From NCBI GenBank assembly GCA_900102115.1, contig FNAW01000002.1:62001-126000 (forward strand): a stretch of 64,000 nucleotides of DNA. Reading direction: 5' to 3'. Position numbers and translations under genes: made by a program. Positions 20,530 to 27,401 of the stretch are shown one piece after another. The notes beneath the pieces are model-generated. The model did no database searches. It was not told the DNA's origin and was given only the letters and a program-made list of their open reading frames with translations. The DNA comes from Blastococcus fimeti. Its GTDB lineage: Bacteria > Actinomycetota > Actinomycetes > Mycobacteriales > Geodermatophilaceae. Within the stretch, counting starts at the first letter, position 1. Each line of letters begins with the position of its first letter.

Positions 20530-20581
20530 GGGCCGACGGCCGCGAGGCGAGAGCGCGCGCCTCGCGTGCCGCCGTCGGCCC
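20530..20581. other. Large imperfect stem-loop
   Basis: GGGCCGACGGC (20530-20540) pairs with GCCGTCGGCCC (20571-20581) and CGCGAGGCG (20541-20549) with CGCCTCGCG (20558-20566), a 20-bp stem broken by a 4-base bulge (20567-20570) with an 8-base loop. It may be a distal terminator for the ABC operon or part of a structured RNA. It lacks a U-tract. Confidence 0.5.
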
Positions 20582-20648
20582 ACCGCAGCGGAGCCGGTCC
20601 ACGGGTGGGTGAGGGCCCTACGAGCGGGGTCCCTCCAGACGAGTTGAC

Positions 20649-20662
20649 ATAATGTGCATTAT
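20649..20662. promoter_or_regulatory. A/T-rich dyad next to a TTGACA hexamer
   Basis: ATAATG-TG-CATTAT is a 6-2-6 dyad, very A/T-rich for this genome, and it starts on the last base of TTGACA (20644-20649). The shape resembles MarR- or ArsR-type operators. No gene starts close by on either strand, so the target is unknown. Confidence 0.35.
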
Positions 20663-21022
20663 CGGCGCACCGGTGGGAAGCCTGGAGAGGGGTTCGGAGC
20701 CCCCGGAACGCCCGACACGGCGAACCGTCCGCGGCGTACGTCTTGCCAGGCTGTCGCCGCTCACCGCCTGGTCGGTCGGCGTCACCTGACCACCCCGTGG
20801 CGACCCGAGCCCACACTCCGGCCCCGAGCCGGCCCGCCTGCGCCGCGGCCGCCGACCCGTCGCACGCCCCGGCGATCTCGGTGGAACTCCCCCGCGATGA
20901 TCTGTCCGTCGGATGATCTTGTCGACGACCCCCGGCGGCGGGCTCACCGGCCGATCCGTGGCCGCCGGACCGCTGGGGCACCTCGCTCGCCGCGGCTCCC
21001 CCGTCCAGCCACACCACCCGCA

Positions 21023-21040
21023 TTACGTAACAGTGACGGA
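21023..21040 (-). repeat. Right copy of the 18-bp inverted repeat
   Basis: The complement reads TCCGTCACTGTTACGTAA, differing from the left copy at one base. It ends about 60 bp before ATG 21102 and 50 bp before that gene's -10, a plausible activator position. Confidence 0.55.
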
Positions 21041-21089
21041 AATACGGCCATCGGGCGGACTTCGACGGGCGGTCCGGGCCAGGTGTTCG

Positions 21090-21095
21090 TAGGGT
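21090..21095 (+). promoter_or_regulatory. Leaderless -10 of the small exported protein gene
   Basis: TAGGGT, six bases, ATG 21102. Confidence 0.6.
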
Positions 21096-21101
21096 CGGGG
21101 C

Positions 21102-21344
21102 ATGCAGATCCGACGACCGCTCGCCGCTCTCATGGCCGCTCTGGCGATCTTCGGTGGCGGTGCCACGATGACCGCGTGCTCGGCCTCCGGGACGGACCAG
21201 AACGACGGGACGACCGACGACGACAGCGAGAACCGAGACGGCGACGACCCGGGCAGCGACGAGCAGGACAACCTGCCGAACAACTCGGACCCCGACCAGG
21301 GCAACGAAGAGGACCAGAACGACGACTCGACCGATCCGGACTGA
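21102..21344 (+). CDS. Small secreted acidic, possibly lipid-anchored, protein
   Basis: 80 residues. A signal peptide is clear: RR at residues 4-5, a hydrophobic core (PLAALMAALAIFGGGA) and Cys 26 in MTACSAS, a weak lipobox. The mature part is almost entirely Asp, Glu, Asn, Gln, Ser and Gly and should be disordered and strongly acidic. No family is recognised. The start has a leaderless -10 and an upstream copy of the 18-bp repeat at 21023-21040. An acidic tethered tail could bind cations or act as a spacer in the cell wall; this is speculation. Confidence 0.7.
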   Translation: MQIRRPLAALMAALAIFGGGATMTACSASGTDQNDGTTDDDSENRDGDDPGSDEQDNLPNNSDPDQGNEEDQNDDSTDPD

Positions 21345-21373
21345 TCGACCGGTGACGCCGGGTCGGCGGGCGG

Positions 21374-21775
21374 TCAGCCGCGTTCGGTGACCCAGAGCCG
21401 GTCGAGGCGTCCGGTGGAGTGGACGAGGTCGGTGAGCGACCGCTCGAGCTCGGCCTTCGTCGGCTTCTCGCTCAGGAGGGTCTGGACGTCCTCCAGCGCA
21501 CACCGCAGCTGGTAGAGCCGATCCTGCAACCCGTCGAGCTCGGTGCGGGAGACCAGGACCACGTCGTCCGGCAGGCCGGCCTTCGCCGCCGCGGAGCGCT
21601 GCTCGTAGGCCCGCTGGCGGCACGCCTGGCCGCAGTACAGCCGCGGGCGGCCGACCGAACCCTGCTCGGGAAGGACGCGGCGACACCACCCGCACCGCCG
21701 CGCCTCGCCGCTCCCCCGGTTGGGGGCGGGGGAGATCGGGGGGTGCGTCACCGTGCCGGTCGCGTGCTGTGCCAC
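21374..21775 (-). CDS. Small zinc-ribbon-like conserved hypothetical protein
   Basis: 133 residues from GTG 21775. The core RRCGWCRRVLP, followed after about 16 residues by YCGQACRQRAYEQR, is a four-Cys treble-clef-like element common in actinobacterial hypotheticals. The C-terminal 60 residues are helical, with a possible coiled coil (ELDGLQDRLYQLRCALEDVQ). The start is chosen from TAGCGT at 21784-21789 (8 bases before GTG); a longer reading to 21979 would overlap the divergent GDPD gene. It may bind DNA or RNA, but nothing in the sequence proves it. Confidence 0.7.
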   Translation of the reverse strand: MAQHATGTVTHPPISPAPNRGSGEARRCGWCRRVLPEQGSVGRPRLYCGQACRQRAYEQRSAAAKAGLPDDVVLVSRTELDGLQDRLYQLRCALEDVQTLLSEKPTKAELERSLTDLVHSTGRLDRLWVTERG

Positions 21776-21783
21776 GGAACGGC

Positions 21784-21789
21784 ACGCTA
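21784..21789 (-). promoter_or_regulatory. Near-leaderless -10 of the zinc-ribbon gene
   Basis: On the complement TAGCGT, eight bases, GTG 21775. The extra base implies a leader of one or two nucleotides. Confidence 0.45.
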
Positions 21790-21927
21790 GACGTCGCGGC
21801 CGACAGGAACCGGTGAACACGCCAGGGACACCCCGAACCGCGATGCGGAGCCCTGACCAGCGGTCCTTCCGGACAGGTCCGGGGACGCCCCTGCAGGGGG
21901 CCCGGAGCGCAGGTCCGCGGGGCTGAC

Positions 21928-21933
21928 TAGCGT
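21928..21933 (+). promoter_or_regulatory. Leaderless -10 of the GDPD gene
   Basis: TAGCGT, six bases, GTG 21940. Confidence 0.55.
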
Positions 21934-21939
21934 GTCGCT

Positions 21940-22710
21940 GTGCCCTCTGCGCGGTTCGCATTCCTCGACGCGCCGACACCCCTCGCCATGGCCCACCGCG
22001 GCGGTGCCATCGAGCACCTGGAGAACACGCTGCCGGCCTTCCAGGCCTGCGTGGATCTCGGCTACCGGTACCTCGAGACCGACGTCCAGATCACCGCCGA
22101 CGGCACGCTTGTGGCCTTCCACGACGCCACGCTCGAGCGGGTGACCGACCGCACCGGCCGGGTGGACGCGCTGCACTGGTCCGAGCTGTCCGAGGCCCGG
22201 ATCGGGGGTCGCGAGCCGATCATGCGGCTCGAGGACCTGCTCGGCGCCTGGCCGGACGTGAAGTTCAACCTTGACATCAAAGCCGCCGGCGTCCTCGCGC
22301 CGCTCGTGCGGCTGGTGCACAAGATGGGTGTCGCGGACCGGATCTGCCTCGGTTCCTTCTCCGACGCCCGGATCGCCGCGGCCCGCCGGCTCTTCGGCCC
22401 GGCCGTCTGCACCTCGCTGGGCCCCCGCGGGGTGGCGGCCCTGCGGCTGTCCTCCTACTCCCCGCGGGCCGCGGGCCTGGTGCGCATCCAGGCGGGTTGT
22501 GCGCAGGTTCCGCTGCAGCTGGGCGGGCGGGCGCTGGTCGACGAGCGCTTCCTGTCCGCCGCGCACGCCCGAGGCCTGCAGGTGCACGTCTGGACGGTGG
22601 ACGACCCCGACGAGGCGCGGGCGATGCTCGACATGGGCGTGGACGGCATCATGACCGACCGCCCGGCCATGCTCCGCGAGGTGCTCGAGGAGCGCGGCCA
22701 GTGGGCGTGA
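21940..22710 (+). CDS. Glycerophosphodiester phosphodiesterase
   Basis: 256 residues from GTG 21940. The GDPD TIM-barrel motifs are complete: MAHRGGAIEHLENTLPAF holds the catalytic HRG and Glu-Asn; YLETDVQITADGTLVAFHD holds ExD and the second catalytic His; VKFNLDIKA is the strand-4 motif; VHVWTVDD and GVDGIMTDRP are the last strands. It releases glycerol 3-phosphate from glycerophosphodiesters. There is no signal peptide, so it is probably cytosolic. It is followed by thymidine kinase after 34 bp. Confidence 0.93.
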   Translation: MPSARFAFLDAPTPLAMAHRGGAIEHLENTLPAFQACVDLGYRYLETDVQITADGTLVAFHDATLERVTDRTGRVDALHWSELSEARIGGREPIMRLEDLLGAWPDVKFNLDIKAAGVLAPLVRLVHKMGVADRICLGSFSDARIAAARRLFGPAVCTSLGPRGVAALRLSSYSPRAAGLVRIQAGCAQVPLQLGGRALVDERFLSAAHARGLQVHVWTVDDPDEARAMLDMGVDGIMTDRPAMLREVLEERGQWA

Positions 22711-22744
22711 TCCGGCCGACCGGGCTCGCCCCCTCGGAGCCGGC

Positions 22745-23491
22745 GTGAGCGCGGTCAACTCCTCGTTCGTCGACGAGCTGCCCGAGCCGTCCGCCGTGCC
22801 GGCGTCCGGTGACCGCCGGCGGCACCCCGCGCCGGCGCACCTGCGTTTCTTCCACGGCCCGATGGACTGCGGGAAGTCCACGCTCGCCCTGCAGGTCGAC
22901 CACAACCAGAGCCGGCAGGGACGGCACGGTCTGCTGGTCACGCAGGGCGACCGGTCGGCGGCGCCGCAGATCAGCTCCCGGGTGGGCCTGTGCCGGCCGG
23001 CGATCGAGATCGACGCGGGCACCGATCTGCGCCTGCTGGTCCGCGACCGCTGGGCCTCCGGCGACCGCGTCGACTACCTCATCGTCGACGAGGCGCAGTT
23101 CCTCACCGGCGGCCAGGTGGACCAGCTGGCCGAGCTCGTCGACCAGTTCCACGTCGACGTCTACGCGTTCGGCCTGACCACCGACTTCCGCACCCGGCTG
23201 TTCCCGGGCACCCAGCGCCTCCTGGAGGTCGCCGACGACGTCCAGCGGGTGCAGGTCGAGGTGCTGTGCTGGTGCGGCCTCCCGGGGCTGCTCAACGCCC
23301 GCGTCGTCGACGGGGTCATGGTGCGTGCCGGCGAGACCGTCGTCGTCGCCGACACCGCGCCCGCCGAGCTGCCCGGTGGAGAACCCGGTTCCTCCCCCTC
23401 GGTGCGCTACCAGGTGCTCTGCCGGCGGCACCACGTGCAGGGCCAGCTGGGGCCCACGGCGGCCGGTCCGGGGCAGCTCGCCCTCCCCTGA
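22745..23491 (+). CDS. tdk: Thymidine kinase (type II)
   Basis: 248 residues from GTG 22745. The P-loop is GPMDCGKST (about residues 39-47), Walker B is YLIVDEAQFL with the catalytic Glu, and AFGLTTDFRTRLFPG is the lasso-adjacent block. Zinc-site cysteines are represented by LCWCG and by CRRHH near the C-terminus. It phosphorylates thymidine for salvage. Compared with the roughly 200-residue enterobacterial enzyme it carries a 30-residue N-terminal extension and a longer zinc-lobe linker. It is probably cotranscribed with the GDPD gene. Confidence 0.92.
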   Translation: MSAVNSSFVDELPEPSAVPASGDRRRHPAPAHLRFFHGPMDCGKSTLALQVDHNQSRQGRHGLLVTQGDRSAAPQISSRVGLCRPAIEIDAGTDLRLLVRDRWASGDRVDYLIVDEAQFLTGGQVDQLAELVDQFHVDVYAFGLTTDFRTRLFPGTQRLLEVADDVQRVQVEVLCWCGLPGLLNARVVDGVMVRAGETVVVADTAPAELPGGEPGSSPSVRYQVLCRRHHVQGQLGPTAAGPGQLALP

Positions 23492-23522
23492 GCCGGAGAC
23501 CTCACCCCTCCGGGGGGCCGAG

Positions 23523-23536
23523 GGGGTCCGGACCCC
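23523..23536. terminator. Loopless palindrome after thymidine kinase
   Basis: GGGGTCCGGACCCC is a perfect 14-bp palindrome 32 bp after the stop codon, of the loop-poor kind often found at actinobacterial 3' ends. Confidence 0.5.
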
Positions 23537-23567
23537 ACCCCATGCGATGATGGGAAGCCATTTGGGC

Positions 23568-23593
23568 GGAATCTCTTCGCCGAATCTGTCGTT
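23568..23593 (+). promoter_or_regulatory. SigR/SigH-type promoter of rbpA
   Basis: GGAAT (23568-23572), exactly 18 bases, then GTT (23591-23593). This equals the consensus for actinobacterial thiol-stress sigma factors (SigR in Streptomyces, SigH in mycobacteria). rbpA is a known SigR target in streptomycetes, which supports the reading. Confidence 0.7.
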
Positions 23594-23680
23594 CATCTCT
23601 GTGACTCCTCGGTTCGTGGGTATGGCCTACGGACCGGAGTCGAGTCCCGACCGACACCACGTACGAGAGGACGGTGTGCA

Positions 23681-24025
23681 ATGGGCGAACGTTCCCTGCG
23701 CGGCAGCCGACTGGGCAGCGTCAGCTACGAGACCGAACGGAACACCGCGCCCATCGATCGGCAGTACGCCGAGTACCGGTGCCCCTCGGGCCACCTGTTC
23801 ACGGTGCCCTTCGCCGACGACGCCGAGCTTCCCGACACGTGGGAGTGCAAGTTCGACGGTGCCGCGGCCAAGCTGGTCGGCGGTGCCGAGCCGGCCCCCA
23901 AGAAGGTCAAGCCGCCGCGCACCCACTGGGACATGCTGCTCGAGCGCCGCTCCGTCGAGGACCTCGAAGAGGTGCTCGCCGAGCGCCTCGAGGTGCTCCG
24001 CGGCCGGCGTACCCGCGCCAGCTGA
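23681..24025 (+). CDS. rbpA: RNA polymerase-binding protein RbpA
   Basis: 114 residues, full length. RbpA binds RNA polymerase and group I/II sigma factors, stabilises open complexes and gives basal rifampicin tolerance. Regions in order: N-terminal tail with GSRLGSVSYETER, core domain with YRCPSGHLFTVPF and WECKFDG (the two zinc-site Cys), basic linker PKKVKPPRTHWDMLLERR, then the sigma-interacting helices with EDLEEVLAERLEVLR. A GAGAGGA ribosome site precedes ATG 23681. The SigR-like promoter lies about 90 bp upstream, and a strong terminator follows. Confidence 0.96.
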   Translation: MGERSLRGSRLGSVSYETERNTAPIDRQYAEYRCPSGHLFTVPFADDAELPDTWECKFDGAAAKLVGGAEPAPKKVKPPRTHWDMLLERRSVEDLEEVLAERLEVLRGRRTRAS

Positions 24026-24045
24026 TCCCAGCACGCTGCACGGTT

Positions 24046-24073
24046 CGGCCCCGGTGGATCTCCACCGGGGCCG
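24046..24073 (+). terminator. Strong rho-independent-type terminator of rbpA
   Basis: CGGCCCCGGTGGA (24046-24058) and TCCACCGGGGCCG (24061-24073) form a perfect 13-bp stem with a 2-base centre, followed by TTCTG. The symmetric stem could also stop transcription arriving from the FxsA side. Confidence 0.85.
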
Positions 24074-24104
24074 TTCTGCGTTCCGGGGCCTACCGGGTGC
24101 GGGC

Positions 24105-24632
24105 TCAGCCCTGCGGGCGCCCGTCGGGGCCGCGGAGCACCTCGCCCTCGATGACCAGGGGCGGCATGCGGACGTCGTCCTGACGGGGCATCTCCGCCGT
24201 CCGCACGCTGTCCACCCGTACCGGCGGCCGCAGGCCGACCGGCAGCCGGGAGGCGATCAACCGGGCCAGCGCGGCGCGGACCAGCGACCGGGTGCCCGGG
24301 AGCAGGCACAGCAGCCCCAGCACGTCGCCGATGAAGCCCGGCAGCACCATCAACAGCCCGCCGACGGCGATCAGCCCGGCGTCGCCCAGCTCGCGGCCGG
24401 CGGTCGCCCGGCGGCTGCGGGCGCTCTCCCGCAGCTCGGTCAGCGCCTTGGTCCCCTGACGGGCCAGCAGGGCCCAGCCGAGCGCGCTGGTGGCGAGGGC
24501 GGCCAGCACGGTGGCGCCCACGCCGATCCACTGCGCCACGAGGACGAACACGATCACCTCGGCCAGTGCGAGGAGCCCAGCAGCCATGCGCAGTCGTCGT
24601 CCCACGCCTGTTCCAACGCGCGGAGCGGTCAT
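24105..24632 (-). CDS. FxsA family membrane protein
   Basis: 175 residues from ATG 24632, whose ATGA overlaps the lnt stop. Hydrophobic segments are MAAGLLALAEVIVFVLVAQWIG, VLAALATSALGWALLAR and AVGGLLMVLPGFIGDVLGLLCLLPG; the last is the FxsA hallmark. FxsA in E. coli modulates phage F exclusion of T7 when overexpressed; its normal role is unknown. The cytosolic C-terminal tail is charged. Coupling with lnt puts it in a membrane or lipoprotein context. Confidence 0.88.
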   Translation of the reverse strand: MTAPRVGTGVGRRLRMAAGLLALAEVIVFVLVAQWIGVGATVLAALATSALGWALLARQGTKALTELRESARSRRATAGRELGDAGLIAVGGLLMVLPGFIGDVLGLLCLLPGTRSLVRAALARLIASRLPVGLRPPVRVDSVRTAEMPRQDDVRMPPLVIEGEVLRGPDGRPQG

Positions 24633-26248
24633 CGTGCTCCCGACGGCGGGCGCGACTTCGATCGCAGCCGCAGCGCCGCCCCCAGCGCGACCAGCCCGGC
24701 CGCGGTGAGCACCCACTCCGGGCCGGCTCCGAGCCGGCTCGCGACGCTGCGGGAGTCGCGCTGGGCGATCTCCTCGACGAAGACGTCGGGGGTGAACAGC
24801 TCCGAGGACCGGACGACGGTGCCGTCGGGCGCCACGATGGCGGAGATGCCGCTGGTGGCGGCCACGGCGACGCTGCGGCCGTGCTCGACCGCCCGCAGCC
24901 GGCTCATGGCCAGCTGCTGCTCGCTCTCGGCGGTGCGGCCGAAGGTGGCGTTGTTGGTCTGGACGACGAGCATGCCGGCGCCGGCGACGTCGGAGACCAG
25001 CCCGTCGTAGACCACCTCGAAGCAGATCAGGTTGCCGACGGTGGCCCCGCCGATGTCGAGGAGCCCCGGTTCGTCCCCGGCGTGCTGGTCGGTGACGCGG
25101 TCGACGTCGGAGCTGAACAGCCGGAAGAAGCTGCGGGCCGGCACGTACTCGCCCAGCGGGACCGGGTGCCGCTTGACGTAGGTGTCCCCCGGCCCGTCGT
25201 CGGGATCCCAGACGATGGCGGTGTTGCTGATGAAGCGGCCCGGTCCCTGGACCACCGCGCCGACCAGGATCGGTGCGTCGATCGCACGTGCGGCGCGGTC
25301 GATCTGCGTGCGGGCGTCGTCGTTCAGGTAGGGGTCGATGTCGGAGCTGTTCTCCGGCCAGAGCACGAGGTCCGGCTGCGGCTGCTCCCCCGCGCGGACG
25401 GCGTCGGCCAGCTCCAGCGTGCGCTGCACGTGGTTGTCGAGCACCGCCCGTCGCTGGGCGTTGAAGTCCAGGCCGGCGCGCGGCACGTTGCCCTGGATCA
25501 CCGCGACGGTCGACGTCGGGCCGCCGTCGGTGAGCGAGGCCCCGGGAAGCGGCAGCCAGGCCACGGCTCCGATGACCGGGATCGCGACCAGGGCGCCCAG
25601 CGAACCCACCAGCGCCCGTGTCGCTGCCCGCCGTGGCTCCGGACGGGCCGAGCGCCCGAGGCGCACCAGCGCGAGGACGGCCGCGGCCAGAAGCGTGCCG
25701 ATGAGGGCGACGGCGAAGCTCACCAGCGGTACGCCCCCGTAGGCCGCGAGCGAGAGCAGCGGGCCGTCGGTCTGGCTGAACCCCAGCCGACCCCAGGGAA
25801 AGCCGCCGAGGACCAGGCGCCCGCGGAGCGCCTCGTCGGCGACCCACAGCGCGGCCGCCCACAGCGGCCACCACCGCAGCCGCGAGGTCAGGGCGGTCGC
25901 GGCGCCCAGGAGGGCCAGGTGCAGCGCCTCGAACACGGCGAGCGCGAGCCAGGGGAAGGCGCCGACGTAGATGCCGGTCCACGACAGCAGCGGGACGAAG
26001 AAACCCAGACCCAGGACCAGGCCGAGCCAGAGGCCGCCTCGGGCGCTCCGGCCGTGGACCGCGAGCGCCAGGGCGGCCGGCCCGAGGACGGCGAACGGGA
26101 CCAGGCCGGCTCCGGGGTAGGCCAGGCACATGGCCAGTCCCCCGGCGAGGGCCAGGACCGTGCGCCACGGCAGGCGGCGGGTGCGGGTGACCGGCGTCCC
26201 TCCGGGCTCGGGCGCAGGTCGGAGCAGCGTGCCAGGTGCTGTGGCCAC
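24629..26248 (-). CDS. lnt: Apolipoprotein N-acyltransferase
   Basis: 539 residues from GTG 26248, selected because GGGAGGG stands five bases upstream; longer readings to 26674 give an Arg/Gly-rich tail with no homology. An N-terminal multi-spanning part (about residues 25-215) precedes a nitrilase-like domain. The catalytic triad is visible: Glu in LVLWPENSSDID, Lys in TYVKRHPVPLGEYVPAR and Cys in NLICFEVVYDG. Lnt adds the third acyl chain to lipoproteins, an activity proven in mycobacteria. The final segment is a C-terminal membrane helix. The downstream gene encodes FxsA. Confidence 0.93.
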   Translation of the reverse strand: MATAPGTLLRPAPEPGGTPVTRTRRLPWRTVLALAGGLAMCLAYPGAGLVPFAVLGPAALALAVHGRSARGGLWLGLVLGLGFFVPLLSWTGIYVGAFPWLALAVFEALHLALLGAATALTSRLRWWPLWAAALWVADEALRGRLVLGGFPWGRLGFSQTDGPLLSLAAYGGVPLVSFAVALIGTLLAAAVLALVRLGRSARPEPRRAATRALVGSLGALVAIPVIGAVAWLPLPGASLTDGGPTSTVAVIQGNVPRAGLDFNAQRRAVLDNHVQRTLELADAVRAGEQPQPDLVLWPENSSDIDPYLNDDARTQIDRAARAIDAPILVGAVVQGPGRFISNTAIVWDPDDGPGDTYVKRHPVPLGEYVPARSFFRLFSSDVDRVTDQHAGDEPGLLDIGGATVGNLICFEVVYDGLVSDVAGAGMLVVQTNNATFGRTAESEQQLAMSRLRAVEHGRSVAVAATSGISAIVAPDGTVVRSSELFTPDVFVEEIAQRDSRSVASRLGAGPEWVLTAAGLVALGAALRLRSKSRPPSGAR

Positions 26249-26863
26249 GCGTGCCCTCCCGGGACGGACGCCCGGCGTCGACCGGGGCGGGCCCCGGGTG
26301 CCGGTTGCTGCCCCGATCCGGTCGGACGGGGGGTCGGGACCGCCGCCTCGTCGCTGCGGCCCTGACCCAGCATCCCATTCCCGCTCCCCCGGGGGCCTGG
26401 CGACGCCGCGCGGACCCCGGGCGCGCCGGAGACGCTCCACCCGCTGGGGGCGCCGGACGGGTCCCTTCCTCGGTACCGCGTCTTCGGGCCGGACGGCCGG
26501 GCGCTGGCTGCGCGCGGCTCGACCGTTGTCTGATGACGCGGTCCTCGAAAGATCCCGCCGGTGACGCCGGACGCCTCCCCCGGTCTCACGCCGGCCCTCG
26601 CGGCCCGGGAGGCGGGGCGGCCGAGAGCCGTCCGCGCCGACCGGAAGGCCTGCACGCTCGATCCGGGAAGACACGACACGGTGCTCCCGGTGTGGAACTG
26701 CAGGGACTGTAAGGACACTCCGCGCCCGATCAGGTACCTACGGTGAACGTGAGAGGCACCGTGACCTGATCGTTACACACGCCCCGAGGGGGGTGCCGCC
26801 CCGCCCGGTCGATGCGGAGACCGCGGGTGTCGGCTCCCCCGGGCGCCGGGTACCGAGCGGGTC
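26249..26863. other. 615-bp stretch without a convincing gene
   Basis: This separates divergent lnt and the acetyltransferase gene. A short frame from GTG 26561 to 26746 (61 residues, ending CRDCKDTPRPIRYLR) is open but has no ribosome site, and its codon bias fades after the first half. The notable structure is the nested inverted repeat at 26727-26772. Otherwise I see only G/C-rich non-coding sequence, presumably carrying the lnt promoter. Confidence 0.5.
26727..26772. repeat. Nested inverted repeat
   Basis: Outer arms CGATCAGGT (26727-26735) and ACCTGATCG (26764-26772) are perfect. Inner arms CGGTG (26741-26745) and CACCG (26757-26761) pair inside them. It may be an operator or an RNA hairpin about 90 bp upstream of the acetyltransferase gene. 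Confidence 0.5.
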
Positions 26864-27394
26864 ATGGGCGGCGCGGCGCGAATGGTCTGCACGGAGCGGC
26901 TGCGCCTCCGCCCGTGGACGTCGTCGACCGCCGATCTCGCGCGCCTGGCCGACATCTACGGGCGCATCGAGGTGACTCGCTGGCTCGGTGGGCCCCCGAC
27001 CGTCCCCCCGGCGGAGCTGGTCCGGCGCTGGGCGGTCATCGCGTCGACGGACGACCGGTTCGGCTGCTGGGCGATAGAACCGCGGGACGGCGGTGCACCG
27101 GCCGGCACGTTGCTGCTCAAGCCGCTGCCTCACGGTGTGGGTGAGGTCGAGGTCGGCTGGCATCTGCACCCGGACTCGTGGGGCTGCGGGTACGCCACCG
27201 AAGCGGCGGCCGCGATCATCGACCGCGCGTTCGCAGCCGGCGTCCCCGAGGTCTACGCCGTCGTCCGGCCGGGCAACGAGCCGTCCCTGGCCGTCTGCCG
27301 CCGGCTGCGCATGCAGCCGCTGGGCCGCATGACGCGGTGGTACGACGTCGAGCTGGAGGCGTTCCGGCTGATGGCCCCGGTCGTCGTCGAGTAG
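26864..27394 (+). CDS. RimJ/RimL-type GNAT acetyltransferase
   Basis: 176 residues from ATG 26864. Blocks: MVCTERLRLRPWTSSTADLARL (the usual T-x-R-L-x-L-R-P opening), EVEVGWHLHPDSWGCGYATEAAAAIIDRAF (acetyl-CoA loop, W-G-x-G-Y-A-x-E) and VRPGNEPSLAVCRRLRMQPLGRM. A second start, ATG 26882, begins right at the conserved opening. TACCGA (26851-26856) with seven-base spacing is a degenerate leaderless -10 for the first. Substrate unknown. Convergent with the acyltransferase gene. Confidence 0.9.
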   Translation: MGGAARMVCTERLRLRPWTSSTADLARLADIYGRIEVTRWLGGPPTVPPAELVRRWAVIASTDDRFGCWAIEPRDGGAPAGTLLLKPLPHGVGEVEVGWHLHPDSWGCGYATEAAAAIIDRAFAAGVPEVYAVVRPGNEPSLAVCRRLRMQPLGRMTRWYDVELEAFRLMAPVVVE

Positions 27395-27401
27395 CGCCGG
27401 C

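Larger units (their letters stand above)
20345..21101. other. 757-bp gene-free region with several inverted repeats
   Basis: No frame here has both a credible start and actinobacterial codon usage; the open frames that exist are Arg/Pro/Gly-rich shadows. It holds two inverted copies of an 18-bp motif (20364-20381 and 21023-21040), three GGTACCG repeats near 20450-20515, a large imperfect hairpin (20530-20581), an A/T-rich dyad beside a TTGACA (20644-20662) and, at its right end, the leaderless -10 of the small exported protein gene. It could be a regulatory region, encode a structured RNA, or be remains of a mobile element. Confidence 0.6.

Noticed and set aside
20690..20705. tRNA T-arm-like sequence GGTTCGGAGCC
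   Set aside because: No acceptor, D or anticodon arm at the proper distances; it is part of a short G/C hairpin.
20654..21355. 233-residue frame overlapping the small exported protein
   Set aside because: Arg/Pro/Thr-rich, no start signal, and it overlaps a better supported gene in another frame.
24105..26378. 757-residue open frame covering FxsA and opposite parts of lnt
   Set aside because: Only the last 175 residues show homology; the FxsA start at 24632 overlaps the lnt stop as expected.
26561..26746. 61-residue open frame with CRDC near its end
   Set aside because: No ribosome site or -10, codon bias fades in the second half, and it runs into the inverted repeat; not excluded, but unsupported.
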